DNA of 64,000 nucleotides, from assembly GCA_023055425.1 (NCBI GenBank), contig JALGPY010000004.1:18375718-18439717 (forward strand). The letters are read 5' to 3'. Each line of letters starts with the position of its first letter. Position 1 is the first letter of the stretch. Position numbers and translations under genes: made by a program. Positions 43,682 to 55,187 of the stretch are shown one piece after another. Source of the stretch: Linanthus parryae (Eukaryota > Streptophyta > Magnoliopsida > Ericales > Polemoniaceae). A model generated the notes under the pieces. That model was not told the DNA's origin, did no database searches, and saw only the letters and a list, made by a program, of their open reading frames with translations.

Positions 43682-45302
43682 GTTTTAGTATTTGTGAATT
43701 TTTGACTATATTCAATAATGGCTAGTTTATTAAATATAGCTCCCACTATTTTTCTACGGATTAATAACCCTCAAGATATTAATTCAAAAAATATCCTTAT
43801 ATTTTCTAGTGGGCCAAGATCCATCTTTCATCTCCTTATGAGCTTGCTTTGGCAAGTCACCCATAATTTGACTACTTTAGGTAGGAACAATTCCAATTGC
43901 ATCCCATATGCAACTCTTGGTTCAATTGGGCAAATAACTCCTTATTTATCCATCCATATGGATAATCCCAATTGATTGCCTCTAGGTTTCTTAATCAAAT
44001 TAATAGCCTAGTTGTGTTCAACCTCTTATCTAAACAATTGCACATTGTTACGTGCCATCGCATTCCATCATGATGAACCAAGTCGCCATGCTTTCGCACG
44101 CACGAGCTTGGTAAATAATGATGATAATGAGTGTTTAAATAACGAGTAGGCAAGAACACAATATTTGAATTTTGAGGGATTTTTAAATTCAATTTTAATT
44201 GTTTTGTTGATCAATATCACCTAATCTATCTATTTGAGTTTGGGCACAACTCCAAATAATAGATCCGGGTTGTCTAATTATCTTATTATCCTAATTGCAT
44301 GCATCATCCATACACCAACCACACAATAATAAGACAATAAAATAAACAACCACAAAAAAAAAATTAAACGTGATGTGGATATGGCCTTTTCTAGACTAAG
44401 ATAATTCCAAGCCAATGGAATTATCTATGAACCCTAAACAAACACATCTCCATGCGTCTTGATCTTTTGGTCCATCCTTCATAGTCTTGTGGAATGCTCC
44501 ATGCTCCATGCTCCATCTTTAGTGGCTTCTATTGCTTTGGGCTTCTTTTTTCCAATCTTGGCTAACAATCTACTTTATCTAGCACTAGCTAACTTCTATA
44601 CTAAATAAAATAAATCTCACAAGTTGAGAAAAAAAATGGCACGCAGGCCATAAAACCCTAATTAATTATTACAATTAATTGATCAGCTCGCAGGCCGTAA
44701 AACCAAACCACAAAATTAAACATCCACATCAAACCACATCCTAAAGCCATATCCAATCACCATGCGAATTGCACATAAACAGTTAAAATCCAATTTTAAC
44801 GCGCTTGGTCAATTTTAATTGATTTTAGGATTTCTAGGGTTAAAACGGTCCATGGGCCCAACAATCAGATTGCCCGGGCCCAACAAAGTGAACCACAAGG
44901 CACTAGGGCCGGACCGGCCCAAAACCCACAAGCCTAGGCCCGCGGGTTAGGGCGGCCAAGCTTGGGCGGCAAGCAAGGGAGGCGGTCCCTAGGGGGGCCG
45001 AACCTCATTGAGGGAGTTGTTTCCAAAATAACTCCCTTGCTTGGTGCCCAAGTTTGGTTGTTTCCTTGTTTTGGGAGAACTCCTTCTTCCCCATGGATGC
45101 CCAAACCCTGGATCTAAGATCCTAAAATTTCTCAAACTCACCAATTCATGCATCCAATGCAAAAATTGGATCTTGTTATGATTAATTATTGACAAATTGC
45201 ATCCCATGCTTGACTTGTCTTGTTTTACGCGATAAACAATCAAATTAAGGTGTAAAACAACTAAAACGTAACACATAAACCACGTTTATGCTCTACGACC
45301 AA
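43682..45302 (-). other. Long untranslated leader of copia element
   Basis: 1.6 kb between the primer site and gag, with no supportable ORF. Part of it (44870-45000) is GC-rich and the rest AT-rich. Confidence 0.7.
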
Positions 45303-45314
45303 GCTCTGATACCA
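45303..45314 (-). promoter_or_regulatory. Copia primer binding site (tRNA-iMet)
   Basis: TGGTATCAGAGC on the minus strand, one base inside the 5' LTR end. Confidence 0.95.
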
Positions 45315-45315
45315 C

Positions 45316-46743
45316 TGTAGATTTTTTATTCATGGATGCGCAACGGAAGCATAAACAAACATAAAACCATGCAAAACCCTCCAAGGATCACAAGTCAAGA
45401 GACATAATGATGGTAAGGGTTAGAAATCATAAACACACCTTGGAGTTCTCCTTTGATGACTTCAAACGCGAATTGTGTCACGTTCTCTATAGTTGATCCA
45501 CGCCTAGAGTTGATCCTAGAATCTCCCAAGTCCTTGGTGCTAGCCCGGAAGAGGAAGAGGAAGAAGAATCACGCAAAACGAGAAAGGAGGGTCTCGGCCT
45601 CCTTTGGCCGACGGGGACAGGGCGGCGGCAAGGGGGCGGACGCGCTCCCTTGTTGCTTGCTCTGTCTCCTTTTGTTCTCTCCCACTCTTTTTTTATGTTC
45701 ACTAATGAGCATAAGTTATATGGGAAGGAAGGAAGGAAGATCCTTTATATAGTCCAACAACTCCTTGTTAACTACCTAAAGGACTTATTCTAGTCCTAAT
45801 AGAATTCAATTTAGTCCCTTCCTTGCAAATTAGTCCCTATTAAGTTTGCAAGGGTTTGCAAAGTGATCCTTCTAATTAATTAATCCAATTAATTAATTCC
45901 CAAATCTAGTTCAACTCTATATAGCGTCTGACCCCATAGGTTCTATCTAGTTGGTAGCAACTACTTGCTAATATGGAGCGGTCTCTAGCAAAACATCCAT
46001 TCTAGCCAACTAATAGAATAGTCATCTTGACAACCTTTTGTACAAGTAATTGTCTCATCCCTTTGTCTCTATATCCGGATTGGACACGAGACATACAAGT
46101 CACACTCGTATATCCAATCCACAGTTTCTCGATCCATGGGAATAGGCTTATTCGTGCAAATAACATCAATATCCCATATTGATTTATTTGAGTCTGGCCA
46201 GACATTCTATAAGCACTATCCCTCGAGTGGCCTAGGATATTTGCTCCCGTTATGAGGGAGGGACAAATTCTATCTACGTCCACTACGATCTCTAAGCTTG
46301 CTTCTTATTGTATTCAGTACACGCTTTTATAACTACCCAGTTACGGTGTAGCGTTTAACGCTACCAAGATCACAATAATCCACAACTAGAATATCTAGTG
46401 ACTTCAAGTCTAAGGATGACAATACCATTGTACCGCGAGAAGCGCTTGTGACTCAACATAACATGTATGTAGCCTTCTCGGAGATGGGTCAATTTAGTGC
46501 AACATTCCCTAATGCACACCTATGTGTTGGATCGTGATATCTCCATATCAATCCAACCCCATACTAGTCTATAGATGATTGTCCCATTTAATCATTATAC
46601 TTGACTAGGGATATTTAAGATAAACAACACACTTGTAAATCTAAGGACTTCATTATATTAAATATCCAATAAATAATAAATGAATTTCTAGCCACAAATA
46701 ATTCATACTAAACTAGATTGCCTCTAGGGCATCTATTCCAACA
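45316..46743 (-). repeat. 5' LTR of copia element
   Basis: 1428 bp, minus-strand TGTTGGAATAG...TCTACA. The TATA box ACTATATAAAGGA (about 45753-45741) is the element's promoter. The ATTAT duplication follows at 46744-46748. Confidence 0.95.
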
Positions 46744-47374
46744 ATTATTGCATTAAACTACTTTAATTTCATTATGTATTTTTGTATTTTTATCATTCAT
46801 TAATTAGTTATATGTAGTAATTAAAATATATTATTAATTCACAATACTTAAATTATTTTCTAATCCGATTATTAAAAAACATATTAATATCTTAAAATAA
46901 TAATTTTTTTTTGTAACAATCAATAATAATTATAGAAAAACCTTGACATAATTCTTGCACGCATAATAATTGATTACAAAATTCAAATACATGAACAACC
47001 GTTCAAAGAAATAGCGCACCAAAATACTCAAAAACATAATAAACTAAAAGTGAAAATTCACAACCGTCAATTTCCCCAAACATCTATATATATATTTATG
47101 TATAAATATGTAATAACAATATAAAGTCGATCTAATTAAATTATTAATTACATCTGCACATTTTTTCCTAACTTTCTCATCATTTCCTACCTCAAATATA
47201 ACAAAATAAATAAATAAAATTAAGTCAAAATAACTTCTCCTTTTTTGAAATTTCCTAATAAAAAACTACATCGTTATGAATCTCACGGATTATCCCCTCC
47301 AACATTCAAACTGTATCCCACAAGTTTCTCCTTTTTCCCTCTCCTATATCCCATTAACAAGTGGAATTACAAAA

Positions 47375-47397
47375 AGAGAGAGAGAGAGAGAGAGAGA

Positions 47398-47424
<27 letters not shown>
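47375..47424 (+). repeat. (AG)n-(TG)n-(AG)n microsatellite
   Basis: Compound dinucleotide repeat, AG units interrupted by a short TG run. Confidence 0.95.
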
Positions 47425-47433
<9 letters not shown>

Positions 47434-47671
47434 AACCATCGGAACAAAGGAGAGAGGGAGGCGAGATTAGTGGGCCAGGGACGTCTCGCCGGCGTGGTCA
47501 CTGCCCTCGCACCTGCGCCTGTCATCGCTGATTAAAGAAATAGAGTGAAACAACTAGCGGGACAACCATATATTTATAGGATAAACTTTTCTTTAAAAAA
47601 AAATCTTTTTTATTGGGTTACTCAAACCGCCCTTCTCAAACCTTCAATCTACCCCTCTAGCCTGAAATATA

Positions 47672-47800
47672 ATTGCGTGTTTTCGAGAGTGGAGAGAGAA
47701 ATTTATTGCGTGGTTTCGAGGGTGGAGAGAAAAATTGATTGCGTGTTTTTTGAGTGTCGAGAGAGAAACTTTGCAGTGTTTGAGAGAGAACTGATGGTGT
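47672..47800 (+). repeat. 33-bp minisatellite encoding 11-residue repeats
   Basis: Units start at 47672, 47704, 47738 and 47771 (ATTGCGTG(T/G)TTTCGAG(A/G)GTG then GAGAGA(A/G)A). The plus-strand frame through it (47545-47838) reads NCVFSRVEREI, YCVVSRVERKI, DCVFFECRERNF, AVFEREL. Whether it is translated is unknown; I treat it as a repeat. Confidence 0.65.
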
Positions 47801-47955
47801 ATAAACCATTCCATCCCCCTGTCTTTTGCGAAGAATAAAATTGGGGAAAATCTATTGTGTACAAGGCAAGTAAGTAGTCATGATGGTCACTAGCTTGCCT
47901 AATACTAGTACTACAGTACCAGCTACTATATCACCTTCGATTCCTTTTCCTCCTA

Positions 47956-48211
47956 CTAGTTCCATTTCGTCTGAATCATCTTACTTTGACTTTTTAACCC
48001 GTAACTGGGTCACTTTGACTCGGTGATTTAGATAGTAAAACGCTATAACTTTTTGAAATTTTAGTCATTGTATTATAGAGTAAAGTTGACTCTACAAGAC
48101 CTTGCAAAGATTATGAAATTCTTGTATCATTTTGCTAATCAAATCACCGGGTCAAAGTGACCTAATGAATAGTGAAAAAAGTGAAGTAGGCTGAAACAGA
48201 CGAAACGGAGG
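47956..48211. mobile_element. Stowaway-like MITE, copy 3
   Basis: Left TTCCATTTCGTCTGAATC and inverted right CTCCGTTTCGTCTGTTTC ends, TA at 48212-48213. The internal arms TGGGTCACTTTGACTCGGTG and CACCGGGTCAAAGTGACCTA are nearly perfect complements. Confidence 0.7.
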
Positions 48212-48454
48212 TATAGCTCGTTGCTTTAACAATTCAAGCTAGGGTTTTGATCAATTAATAATAAGTCACGTAAACAAGAGAAAGACATGTCGCAGCGGAA
48301 TGATTGAAATGCGGTAAAATCTGCTTAAATAAAAGTTGCTTTATAAAATCGTTACGCCGAAGCAGCATTCTTAGAGAAAAGAAGGAAAATAAGGAAGCAC
48401 TCTCGGGATGAGAAAATAAAAGCATCGGTGCTTTAGCCCGTGAGGCACGCTAGG

Positions 48455-48586
48455 GGGTAACACGATCATTTTTTTTAAGAAATTGTATTGTCGTCAATCG
48501 GGTTTGAACCCGAGACCCGAGACCTCATGCAGGGGCTTCCAACGCTCTAACACTTGAGCTACCACCCTAGCTGCGGGTAACACGAT
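48455..48586 (-). mobile_element. SINE insertion with 12-bp target duplication
   Basis: GGGTAACACGAT occurs at 48455-48466 and 48575-48586. Between them lies a 108-bp SINE on the minus strand: head GCTAGGGTGGTAGCTCAAGT, B box GGGTTCAAACCCGA, and a tail ending TTAAAAAAAATG. The paralogue at 24590-24710 shows the uninterrupted target. Long duplication, Pol III boxes and an A-rich tail identify LINE-dependent retroposition. Confidence 0.85.
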
Positions 48587-48600
48587 ACCTGGACTATTTT

Positions 48601-48660
48601 CCTTGGACAGTTTTTTTTTTTTATTTTTTTTATTATTTTTTTGAGGAGATCCTTGGACAG
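48601..48660 (-). mobile_element. 40-bp T-rich retroposed insert with 10-bp duplication
   Basis: CCTTGGACAG at 48601-48610 is repeated at 48651-48660 around 48611-48650, which on the minus strand reads ATCTCCTCAAAAAAATAATA followed by A-rich sequence. The paralogue near 24690 has a single CCTTGGACAGTTTTAACT. It is best read as a severely 5'-truncated retroposon tail. Confidence 0.65.
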
Positions 48661-49334
48661 TTTTAACTCTTAACTATTGCAGCATGGACTTGCGGTGAGA
48701 AATAGTTTTTTTTTTTTTTTTTTTTTTTTTGTCAAATGAGCAATAGGTTGTTAAATACAGCTTTTTATCAAAAATAAAATAAAAATAGGTTGTGATGTAC
48801 AACACCAAAGAAGAATTATCCTCCCTTCATACAAAACAAAAAACACAAAGATCAAAATAATCTCGCAGCTTCTTACAGTCATCAGCAATTGTTCACATAT
48901 TAACGGAAGTAATTGAGAGGCTGTCTCCTTGCCCCCTTAAAAAGGGAGGTCTTCTCATATTTGTATTGTTTGGCTGTGATGGCCTTCTAATAAATGAACG
49001 CTTTCTTCTCTGACGTATATACAGCACCAAAGAAATTTGTAATCCACTTAGAATGATGAGCCAAAGGGTCCGGGTTTTAAGCCACTTGAAGATGAGATTC
49101 TTTGCACTGCTTATGTTCAAGTCTCATAGGACACGTATCCCTGAAACGTGTAATTATCGCGACCGTCGTTTCGGTCGTTTAGGATCGCCACACTCGAGCC
49201 TCCCTGGCTATAAATAAAGATGCCAGTGCTTCACGTAATTTCATTCCATCAGTGGGCTCCTCTCCTCCTGTTTCTAACATTTGGCCAAAGGCCATGCTCC
49301 GGTGAAAGCGAGATTTTCCACTGTTGCCTAGCTC
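48661..49334. other. No gene seen; poly-T run
   Basis: It holds a T25 run at 48706-48730. Minus-strand ORFs at 48893-49120 and 49179-49361 have no recognisable family. Confidence 0.35.
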
Positions 49335-49505
49335 TTTGGTGGGTTCAAGAAGTAAAATCACAGTCGTTTTGCTTCTTTAACCTCCCAACGACCTAGTCAG
49401 CGCCGTGATGTTCAAAGCAGTCGGTGCCTTCTCCGATCAAGATTGTAATGGCCGATCTGTGTTGTCATTCACAACTAATCTGTTTGACTTCTTGAATCCA
49501 CCAAA
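49335..49505. mobile_element. 171-bp MITE with TTTGGTGG ends, copy 2
   Basis: Left TTTGGTGGGTTCAAGAAGTA and inverted right TTTGGTGGATTCAAGAAGTC ends. The interior is about 70% similar, by eye, to the inverted copy at 24361-24535 (for example CGGTGCCTTCTCCGATCAAG versus GGGTGCCTTCTCGGAGCAAG). Confidence 0.6.
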
Positions 49506-49885
49506 TGTAGGCGTTTATCTACAAGAGAAGACCAAGGTGCCCTAAGACCCTTGTCGATTACCATCAGGGCGAGAACTTTTTTAATTCTTCGTCCTTGGTC
49601 TCTCATTTTGCATCATAGTTCCGTCACAACCCCATGACAGTAGTTGCCAGAACCATCTTCGCAGTAGCAATAGGTCGTAGCATTCTAGTATTTTATATTA
49701 CTTGGAATATTTCAAAAAAGTTTTTTGTAAATTGATAATTATTGGTAAATACAACATTACTGTAGTACAAAATTACTACTACTGGTATTCTTTTTTTGAG
49801 AAACTACTGGAATTATTTTGATGTTATGTAAAAGTAGTAATACTTCATTACCTCTATTTATCTCCTCATCGGATTACCTTCATTA

Positions 49886-50140
49886 CCTCCATTTCATCAA
49901 AAAAATCTCCTCGCGCCGGTTTGACTTTTGTAACTATTCATTGGGTCTCTTTGACCTTGTTATTTGTGTATATAAACGATGCATTATTTTTATTATTATG
50001 TCATTGCATTGTAGAGTAAAACTTGCTCTACAAGACTGATTAATAAAATATTGAATCGTTTTGCTATCTAAATCACTCGTTCAAAGTGACCGAGATGTGA
50101 GTTTAAAAGTCAAACCAGTGTGATAGAGAAGAAATAGTGA
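49886..50140. mobile_element. Stowaway-like MITE, copy 4
   Basis: It begins near CCTCCATTTCATC after TA. Core arms TGGGTCTCTTTGACCTTGTT and ATCACTCGTTCAAAGTGACC flank the family's TGTAGAGTAAAACTTGCTCT core. The right terminus is uncertain. Confidence 0.55.
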
Positions 50141-52114
50141 TAGTTTTTGTGGATGAAAATTTGGGTGGAATATCTATGTGGCAAAAAGGCTAAAAGGCAA
50201 GGCTAGATTTTGTCGGTGCAGAGGTGAATAACGTTACTATGAAATAAGGAGTTGGGAAGGCTTACAGTGAGGTGGTGCCAAGGCTAAAACTCCTTGATGG
50301 ACATGCCCTTGCAGATTAAGAAGTCAATTTTTGAAGAAATAATCAACAGTCGAATTCATGAATTTTAGGCTTTCGTTGTTAATTTCTCGAGGTTAGTTAT
50401 TGTTCTTGTTTTAGTTAATACATTGGCTCTAAGACTGAGAGAGGGGGGAGCAGGAAAGGGATTGTTCAGAATGAAGGTATAATTGTCATTAGCATGATTT
50501 TCTTGATCCCCTTGCAAACAGCAAACGGAAGAAACTAAAGAAGCAGAGCTTACCCTTCAATGATGCATTGATGACATTTTTGAGCAAAGGCGTGGCAAAG
50601 CAAAACTTGAGACATTTCTGTTTGGATGACCGGAAGTAAGTGAGCGGTTTAGCTGAAAAGCTCCTTTTGTTTAGAGTGTTTGTAGATTAATGTAAACTTT
50701 ATTAAAAAAGTGTGAATTTTATATTAATAAAAACGAAAAAAAACAAAAAAAAAAAACAAGCTAAAATCGGAATTCCAAAAAGAAATGCGGAAATCTGATG
50801 TTGAGAACTATTGAATAAGTGCTCTTAATATATTTTTACTCAACTATATGTGGAGCTGAAATTAGGTGGGTCTAGTAGAGTAGATATTATGTCTTTTATG
50901 GAAAAAGTTGAATGACTGGTCCAATAGTAGGAAGACATGTGGACATGGGTAGATCATCAATAGCATAAAAACGGATTTAAGTTTCAAACAATCAGTCCGA
51001 ACCAATTAATCCCGAGAAAATCTTCAAGAGTGCATGTTAGGTTCAAGATTAAAATCTCATTTGAGATTAAAATCTACCAAAAAAATTAATCTCGTTTGTT
51101 TCGTAGATTTTTTGAGTCATATTTTAATTTAAATTGGGTAATAATCTGCAGATTATATAATTTCCAATTTTGGAGATTTTAAGTATAACATATGAAATAC
51201 CATACTCTATGATCTCGTTAATGCATGAATTGTTAATTTGTGCAAACGGATAACATCTTAGATGTATGATTAGTTCAAATAAAGACACTTATTGTAAATT
51301 TGGTAGTAAAAGCTATAGGTGTTGCCAAACTCAATTAAATTTTAATTCCAGATTTTCAGCGCATGCCAAACAGTTTTCAGATTATATTTCAGCCAGCTTA
51401 TTCACCCTAGATTATTTTTATCAGACTACTGAGATTTTAAGCTGGAACAGAACAGGCTCTGATCAATCCCGAACTTCCGGCAATCCAAATTATGATCCAT
51501 CCGGATTCGAAGGGAGTTTTGACCAAAATTTTTGGATTTTTGACTATCTCCTTCCTCTCTACTTCCTCTCATCCAAACATCTAGAATACTATTGTTTGGC
51601 CGTGGTTGTAGCTAGAAAATCATGTAAATAGTGTGCGATAATTATCATCGCCCTACTCGAATTGTTTGTCACACATTGCCAAAAATGTTTTTGATTTTAA
51701 ATACCAACGATGTTTTGAGCAATGCTACACATCACAACAATGTCCAAGCTTGAACAACTCAAAAACAGGACGAACCACTAGTGATTTGTGGGTGTAGTTG
51801 ATATGTCAAGTTGGGAAATGGTAGGGATGTCTAGGTTGGGACACATATCATTTTTGTAACTAGTGCACATCCCGGCACGTCTACAACAAAAGTATGATAA
51901 TTCACTGAGATTCGATGGCTGAGATTATTATATTATGAAGTACAATATTTAGTTCTTAGGACATAGTACTAAGGATAAGCTATTCCATATGTTACATTTC
52001 GGGACGACTTATTCCCCATAACAGTTTATTATATAGATGGCGATAAGCTATTCCACATGTAACATTTAAGTGATAGCTTATCCCCCCCAATATCATCTTA
52101 TTTAGTGTTTTTCA
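50141..52114. other. No supportable gene
   Basis: AT-rich. 51050-51560 has repeated GATTAAAATCT/AGATTTT phrases suggesting a decayed non-autonomous element. The plus-strand ORF at 51266-51631 lacks recognisable domains. GATAAGCTATTCCA(T/C)ATGT(T/A)ACATTT occurs twice (about 51975 and 52042). Confidence 0.35.
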
Positions 52115-52155
52115 ACGAGGATTGAACTTGGGACAGCATGCACGGTTTTAACACG
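52115..52155 (-). mobile_element. Decayed SINE fragment
   Basis: The minus-strand phrase GTCCCAAGTTCAATCC next to CATGC resembles the B box and adjacent segment of the SINE family at 48467-48574. Confidence 0.3.
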
Positions 52156-52349
52156 GAAGAAACATTGAATGCTGGTACACTATTAAAAAAATCTTTAAAA
52201 GGGAAAGAAACATTAAATGAAGTAAATTTAACAACACTTTTACAAGAGTGCTATATATATATATATATAGAACACTATTATTTTTTTTTTCAGCAGAACC
52301 AAACTTGGTCGAAAGGCCCAAAAAAATTGTCCCGTCCTCGGAGATGCTC

Positions 52350-52928
52350 TTAGCCAAAATATTCTTCTTCCATTAGTTGATACACTCGCTTCAACAAAGA
52401 AAATGCTTGATCGGTCCAATAACTCCTTAGGAATCCTCCACATACGACACAATCAACATGATGATGGGGGTGGAGAAAGTACCGGAGTCCTTCCAAGGTT
52501 TGCCAGGCTGGCCAGTTCCTCCTTGTGACAAGAACAACTATCGTCGGGTTCTTAGTGAGATACATCGTTAGGCGTGTACTCAGACTTTCCAATGATTCAT
52601 AAGCCTGATCATCCAGAAGTGCATTAGCAATCTTCTGATTCCACTCATCATAAGCAATAGCAAACATACCCCATGTATACATCGAAAGAGCATGCCCATT
52701 GTCAGCCGTAGCTTTTAGAAGATCTCTCAACCAATCCTAGTCATCATGTATTAGCAGAGAATAATGCACAAAGAGGAGAGAGACAACAATCATTGAAGAA
52801 ACAAGTGCGAAATGAAAACATGAACACAAATCAAAACAGTTAATTAATCTGAACCGCACCCTTACCAGTCCGAGCCAGAAAGACGCCTCTGAATTCCCAC
52901 TTAAATCACAATCACGAACAAGATTATG
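52350..52928 (-). pseudogene. F-box At2g35280-like (Sel1-type) gene fragment, two exons
   Basis: On the minus strand an exon ends ...CDLSGNSEASFWLGL at a donor (CTG|GTAAGG, about 52866). After an intron with an acceptor (GACTAG, about 52739) it resumes in phase DWLRDLLKATADNGHALSMY, TWGMFAIAYDEWNQKIANAL, ending ...CVVCGGFLRSYWTDQAFSLL and a stop at 52350. 'SGN.EA.F..GL....L..A...GH..A.Y..GM' followed by a Cys-rich tail is the layout of plant F-box proteins of the At2g35280 type, which are SCF ubiquitin-ligase substrate adaptors with Sel1-like helices. The F-box part is missing: the upstream side is replaced by a SIRE-type LTR. Clean splicing phase favours a real gene remnant. Confidence 0.45.
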
Positions 52929-52944
52929 GGTTTTGTCTTTCATC

Positions 52945-52955
52945 AAGGGGGAGAT
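52945..52955 (+). promoter_or_regulatory. Copia/SIRE-type polypurine tract
   Basis: AAGGGGGAGAT precedes TGTTGAC. The context TTTTGTCTTTCATCAAGGGG closely follows the usual end of SIRE-type copia internal regions. Confidence 0.7.
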
Positions 52956-53543
52956 TGTTGACTCAAAGACCTCTAAGTGTGTTTTGAGAAGTAACTGTTT
53001 TGAGTGATGAAAGACAAAGACAAAGTATTTATAAGGCTCCAAGGCCTTGAGATATTGATCAGAGCTTCAAAGCTTTGAGAGTAGCTTTACTATACTGTAT
53101 GATCTAATAATCTTGTGATGCAGGTTGTATATCTGATGTTTAAGATCAGAGATTTGCTACAAATATCTTTGTTATACATTGTTTATACATCTAACACAAT
53201 TGCAGATATCCTGATCAAAGTGAATCAAAGATTTCTTGTCTTAATATTGAAATACTGTGAAGCATGTTCAGAGCTTCAAGGCCTTCAGATTTTCCTTGAG
53301 CTGGTGACAGTTTTACAGAATTAATTTGATTCTTTCTTGTAGGATTTGATCTTTATTATTATTGTTTTTAATGACTTGTATAAGTCTTAAACTAGTTTAT
53401 CATGAGGTATATGTTTAAGAAGTTAATCAGATTATTGTTTTATTTACTTGATCCATTTTTATTCATAAACTGGAAATCCCAACAGACCTAGTGCTGTTAT
53501 ATTTCTGGATTTTGTTGTTGCCGTGTTTTAATGTTGTTGCAGG

Positions 53544-53548
53544 TTTGT
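53544..53548 (+). other. Target site duplication TTTGT (left)
   Basis: TTTGT precedes the left LTR of the nested element and recurs at 60294-60298 after the right LTR. Confidence 0.9.
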
Positions 53549-55187
53549 TGATAACTCTCTTTTAGGAGTTATTTTTATACTTCCATATTACTTGTAATTG
53601 GCTTATTTCACATGATTTATATGTTATATTTTCACAAATATGTGAATTTGACGATTTATAAGCGTACGAGTGGAAAGTTGTGTTTCTAGCCTATTTGTGC
53701 ATGTTTTCTCTCATATTTGCTATGATAATTGCACGGGTTGTTTAGTTTTGTGTATCTCAGATAAAAGAGGTGCATTGGAGCTTATGTTGGGCTTGGATAT
53801 GCTTGGAATGGAGCTAGATGAAGAGGAGAAAAGAAGACGCAAAAACGAAGCAAAGTTGGAAAAGTCACACAGGACCATCCTGCACTCTTTTCGATGCTCA
53901 GGAAAATCTACAAATAATTTTGGAGCAAGGCCTGCGGCATTTGAAAGTAGACATCAGTAGCCTTCCAAATATATATGGTATTCCCGAAGACGAGTCCGTA
54001 TTAGAGATATACAACCCGCGCAAGATCAGCAAATAATTCTGTCCGGGAATTACAAAGTAGAGGGGCTGAAGTGCAATTTCGGCCAGATTTCATTAAAAAT
54101 CGTGCCCAGACAATAAAAGACGGATTCTCTGACCTATGAACAGACGGGAGGCTGCTAGGGAAGAGGGAGGAAGGCTAGGGGAGACGAGGATCTCAGAGAA
54201 TAACTTCGGAGTCGCCGGAACTCGATTTTCGTCACGAGTTTGACTATCCCTTCTGTCTCTTCTATCTTTTTTCAATACCATGAACTCGTTAGCTTTTATT
54301 TTCATATTATTTGAGTAGTTTTATTTTCTAGGCTCTATGGAGAGCCTAGGGTTTTGTTAGACACCGTTTCCGGATTTGTTTGTTTGATTCACGCTTATGG
54401 ATTCACGTTATTGATTAATTTTCTTCTCTATTGATGTATTGTTGAACTATAACTATTGACACGTTTTAGGTAGGATATGAATGATGAATAGATATATCTT
54501 TGATCCTTAACGTTTAATTCAGCTTCAAGTAATAATGAATTTGCTTCTTCTAGTAATCTTGTTCTTAATTTTATGCTACCATAGCGTCATGAACTAGGGT
54601 ATCTACTTGGTGAAAGATTGATGGACCGACAGGTTGAGATTGATTAGCTTATGAATCTAGGATTGTTAGCAACCCCGTATCGTGATGGACTGGAAGGAGA
54701 AACGTTAGGGTTTGGATCAAAACGTAAGATTATTCTTAATGCTTGTTAGGGTGATGTAGTTTATGGATCGATAAATGACGATTACAGAACCTAGGATAGG
54801 CTTACATGAGACCGAGAGGAGATTGTAAGTATTTAGACGTGATCAAGAGCATATTCAATATTACATGTTTCAAATCAATATCCGGAATTGTCTACTTCCC
54901 TAGGTGATCTATATATCGCCTAGTCTTTCTTCATATTTAATCAAATCTTGTTTAATTATAAAAATCCAAAAATATTGTATTTTAGTTAGTTTAATACAGT
55001 CACTTGATTGGGGGTGACAACTTCTTAACAAATTTCTTCCTGTTATTTCAATTACACTCTTTAGATTTAATCTCTAATTAACAATAAACCTACTATCTGT
55101 CCCGGTGGGTTCGACAACCTGAGTTTAAATATTCACTCTTTATTACTTCGACCGTGCACTTGCGTATACATGTAAGAAATCGTGTCA
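53549..55187 (+). repeat. 5' LTR of Athila-like element 2
   Basis: TGATAACTC...AAATCGTGTCA. The U5 end (GACCGTGCACTTGCGTATAC) parallels element 1. It is very similar to the 3' LTR by eye, with scattered substitutions. Confidence 0.9.

Larger units (their letters stand above)
38311..46743 (-). mobile_element. Complete Ty1/copia retrotransposon, coding region broken
   Basis: 8433 bp on the minus strand with 1.43 kb LTRs, tRNA-iMet primer site, polypurine tract and a 5-bp duplication. Gene order on the minus strand is gag, protease, integrase, reverse transcriptase, RNase H, which is the copia order. By eye the LTRs differ at about 30 of 1430 positions, so the insertion is fairly young, yet the polyprotein has frameshifts or stops near 43205, 42680, 42450 and 41540. 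The protein style (Tork/Angela/TNT-like) is inferred, not computed. Confidence 0.95.
46749..47955. other. AT-rich intergenic DNA with simple repeats
   Basis: No gene is recognised. It holds an (AG)n/(TG)n microsatellite at 47375-47424 and a 33-bp minisatellite at 47672-47800. The phrase AAGTAGTCATGATGGTCACT near 47872 resembles GACAAGTAGTCATGATGGGTC near 16610, so a small dispersed repeat is shared. Confidence 0.4.

Noticed and set aside
51266..51631. 121-residue plus-strand ORF
   Set aside because: No recognisable domain, aromatic-rich composition typical of AT-rich non-coding DNA, and no splice or promoter context.
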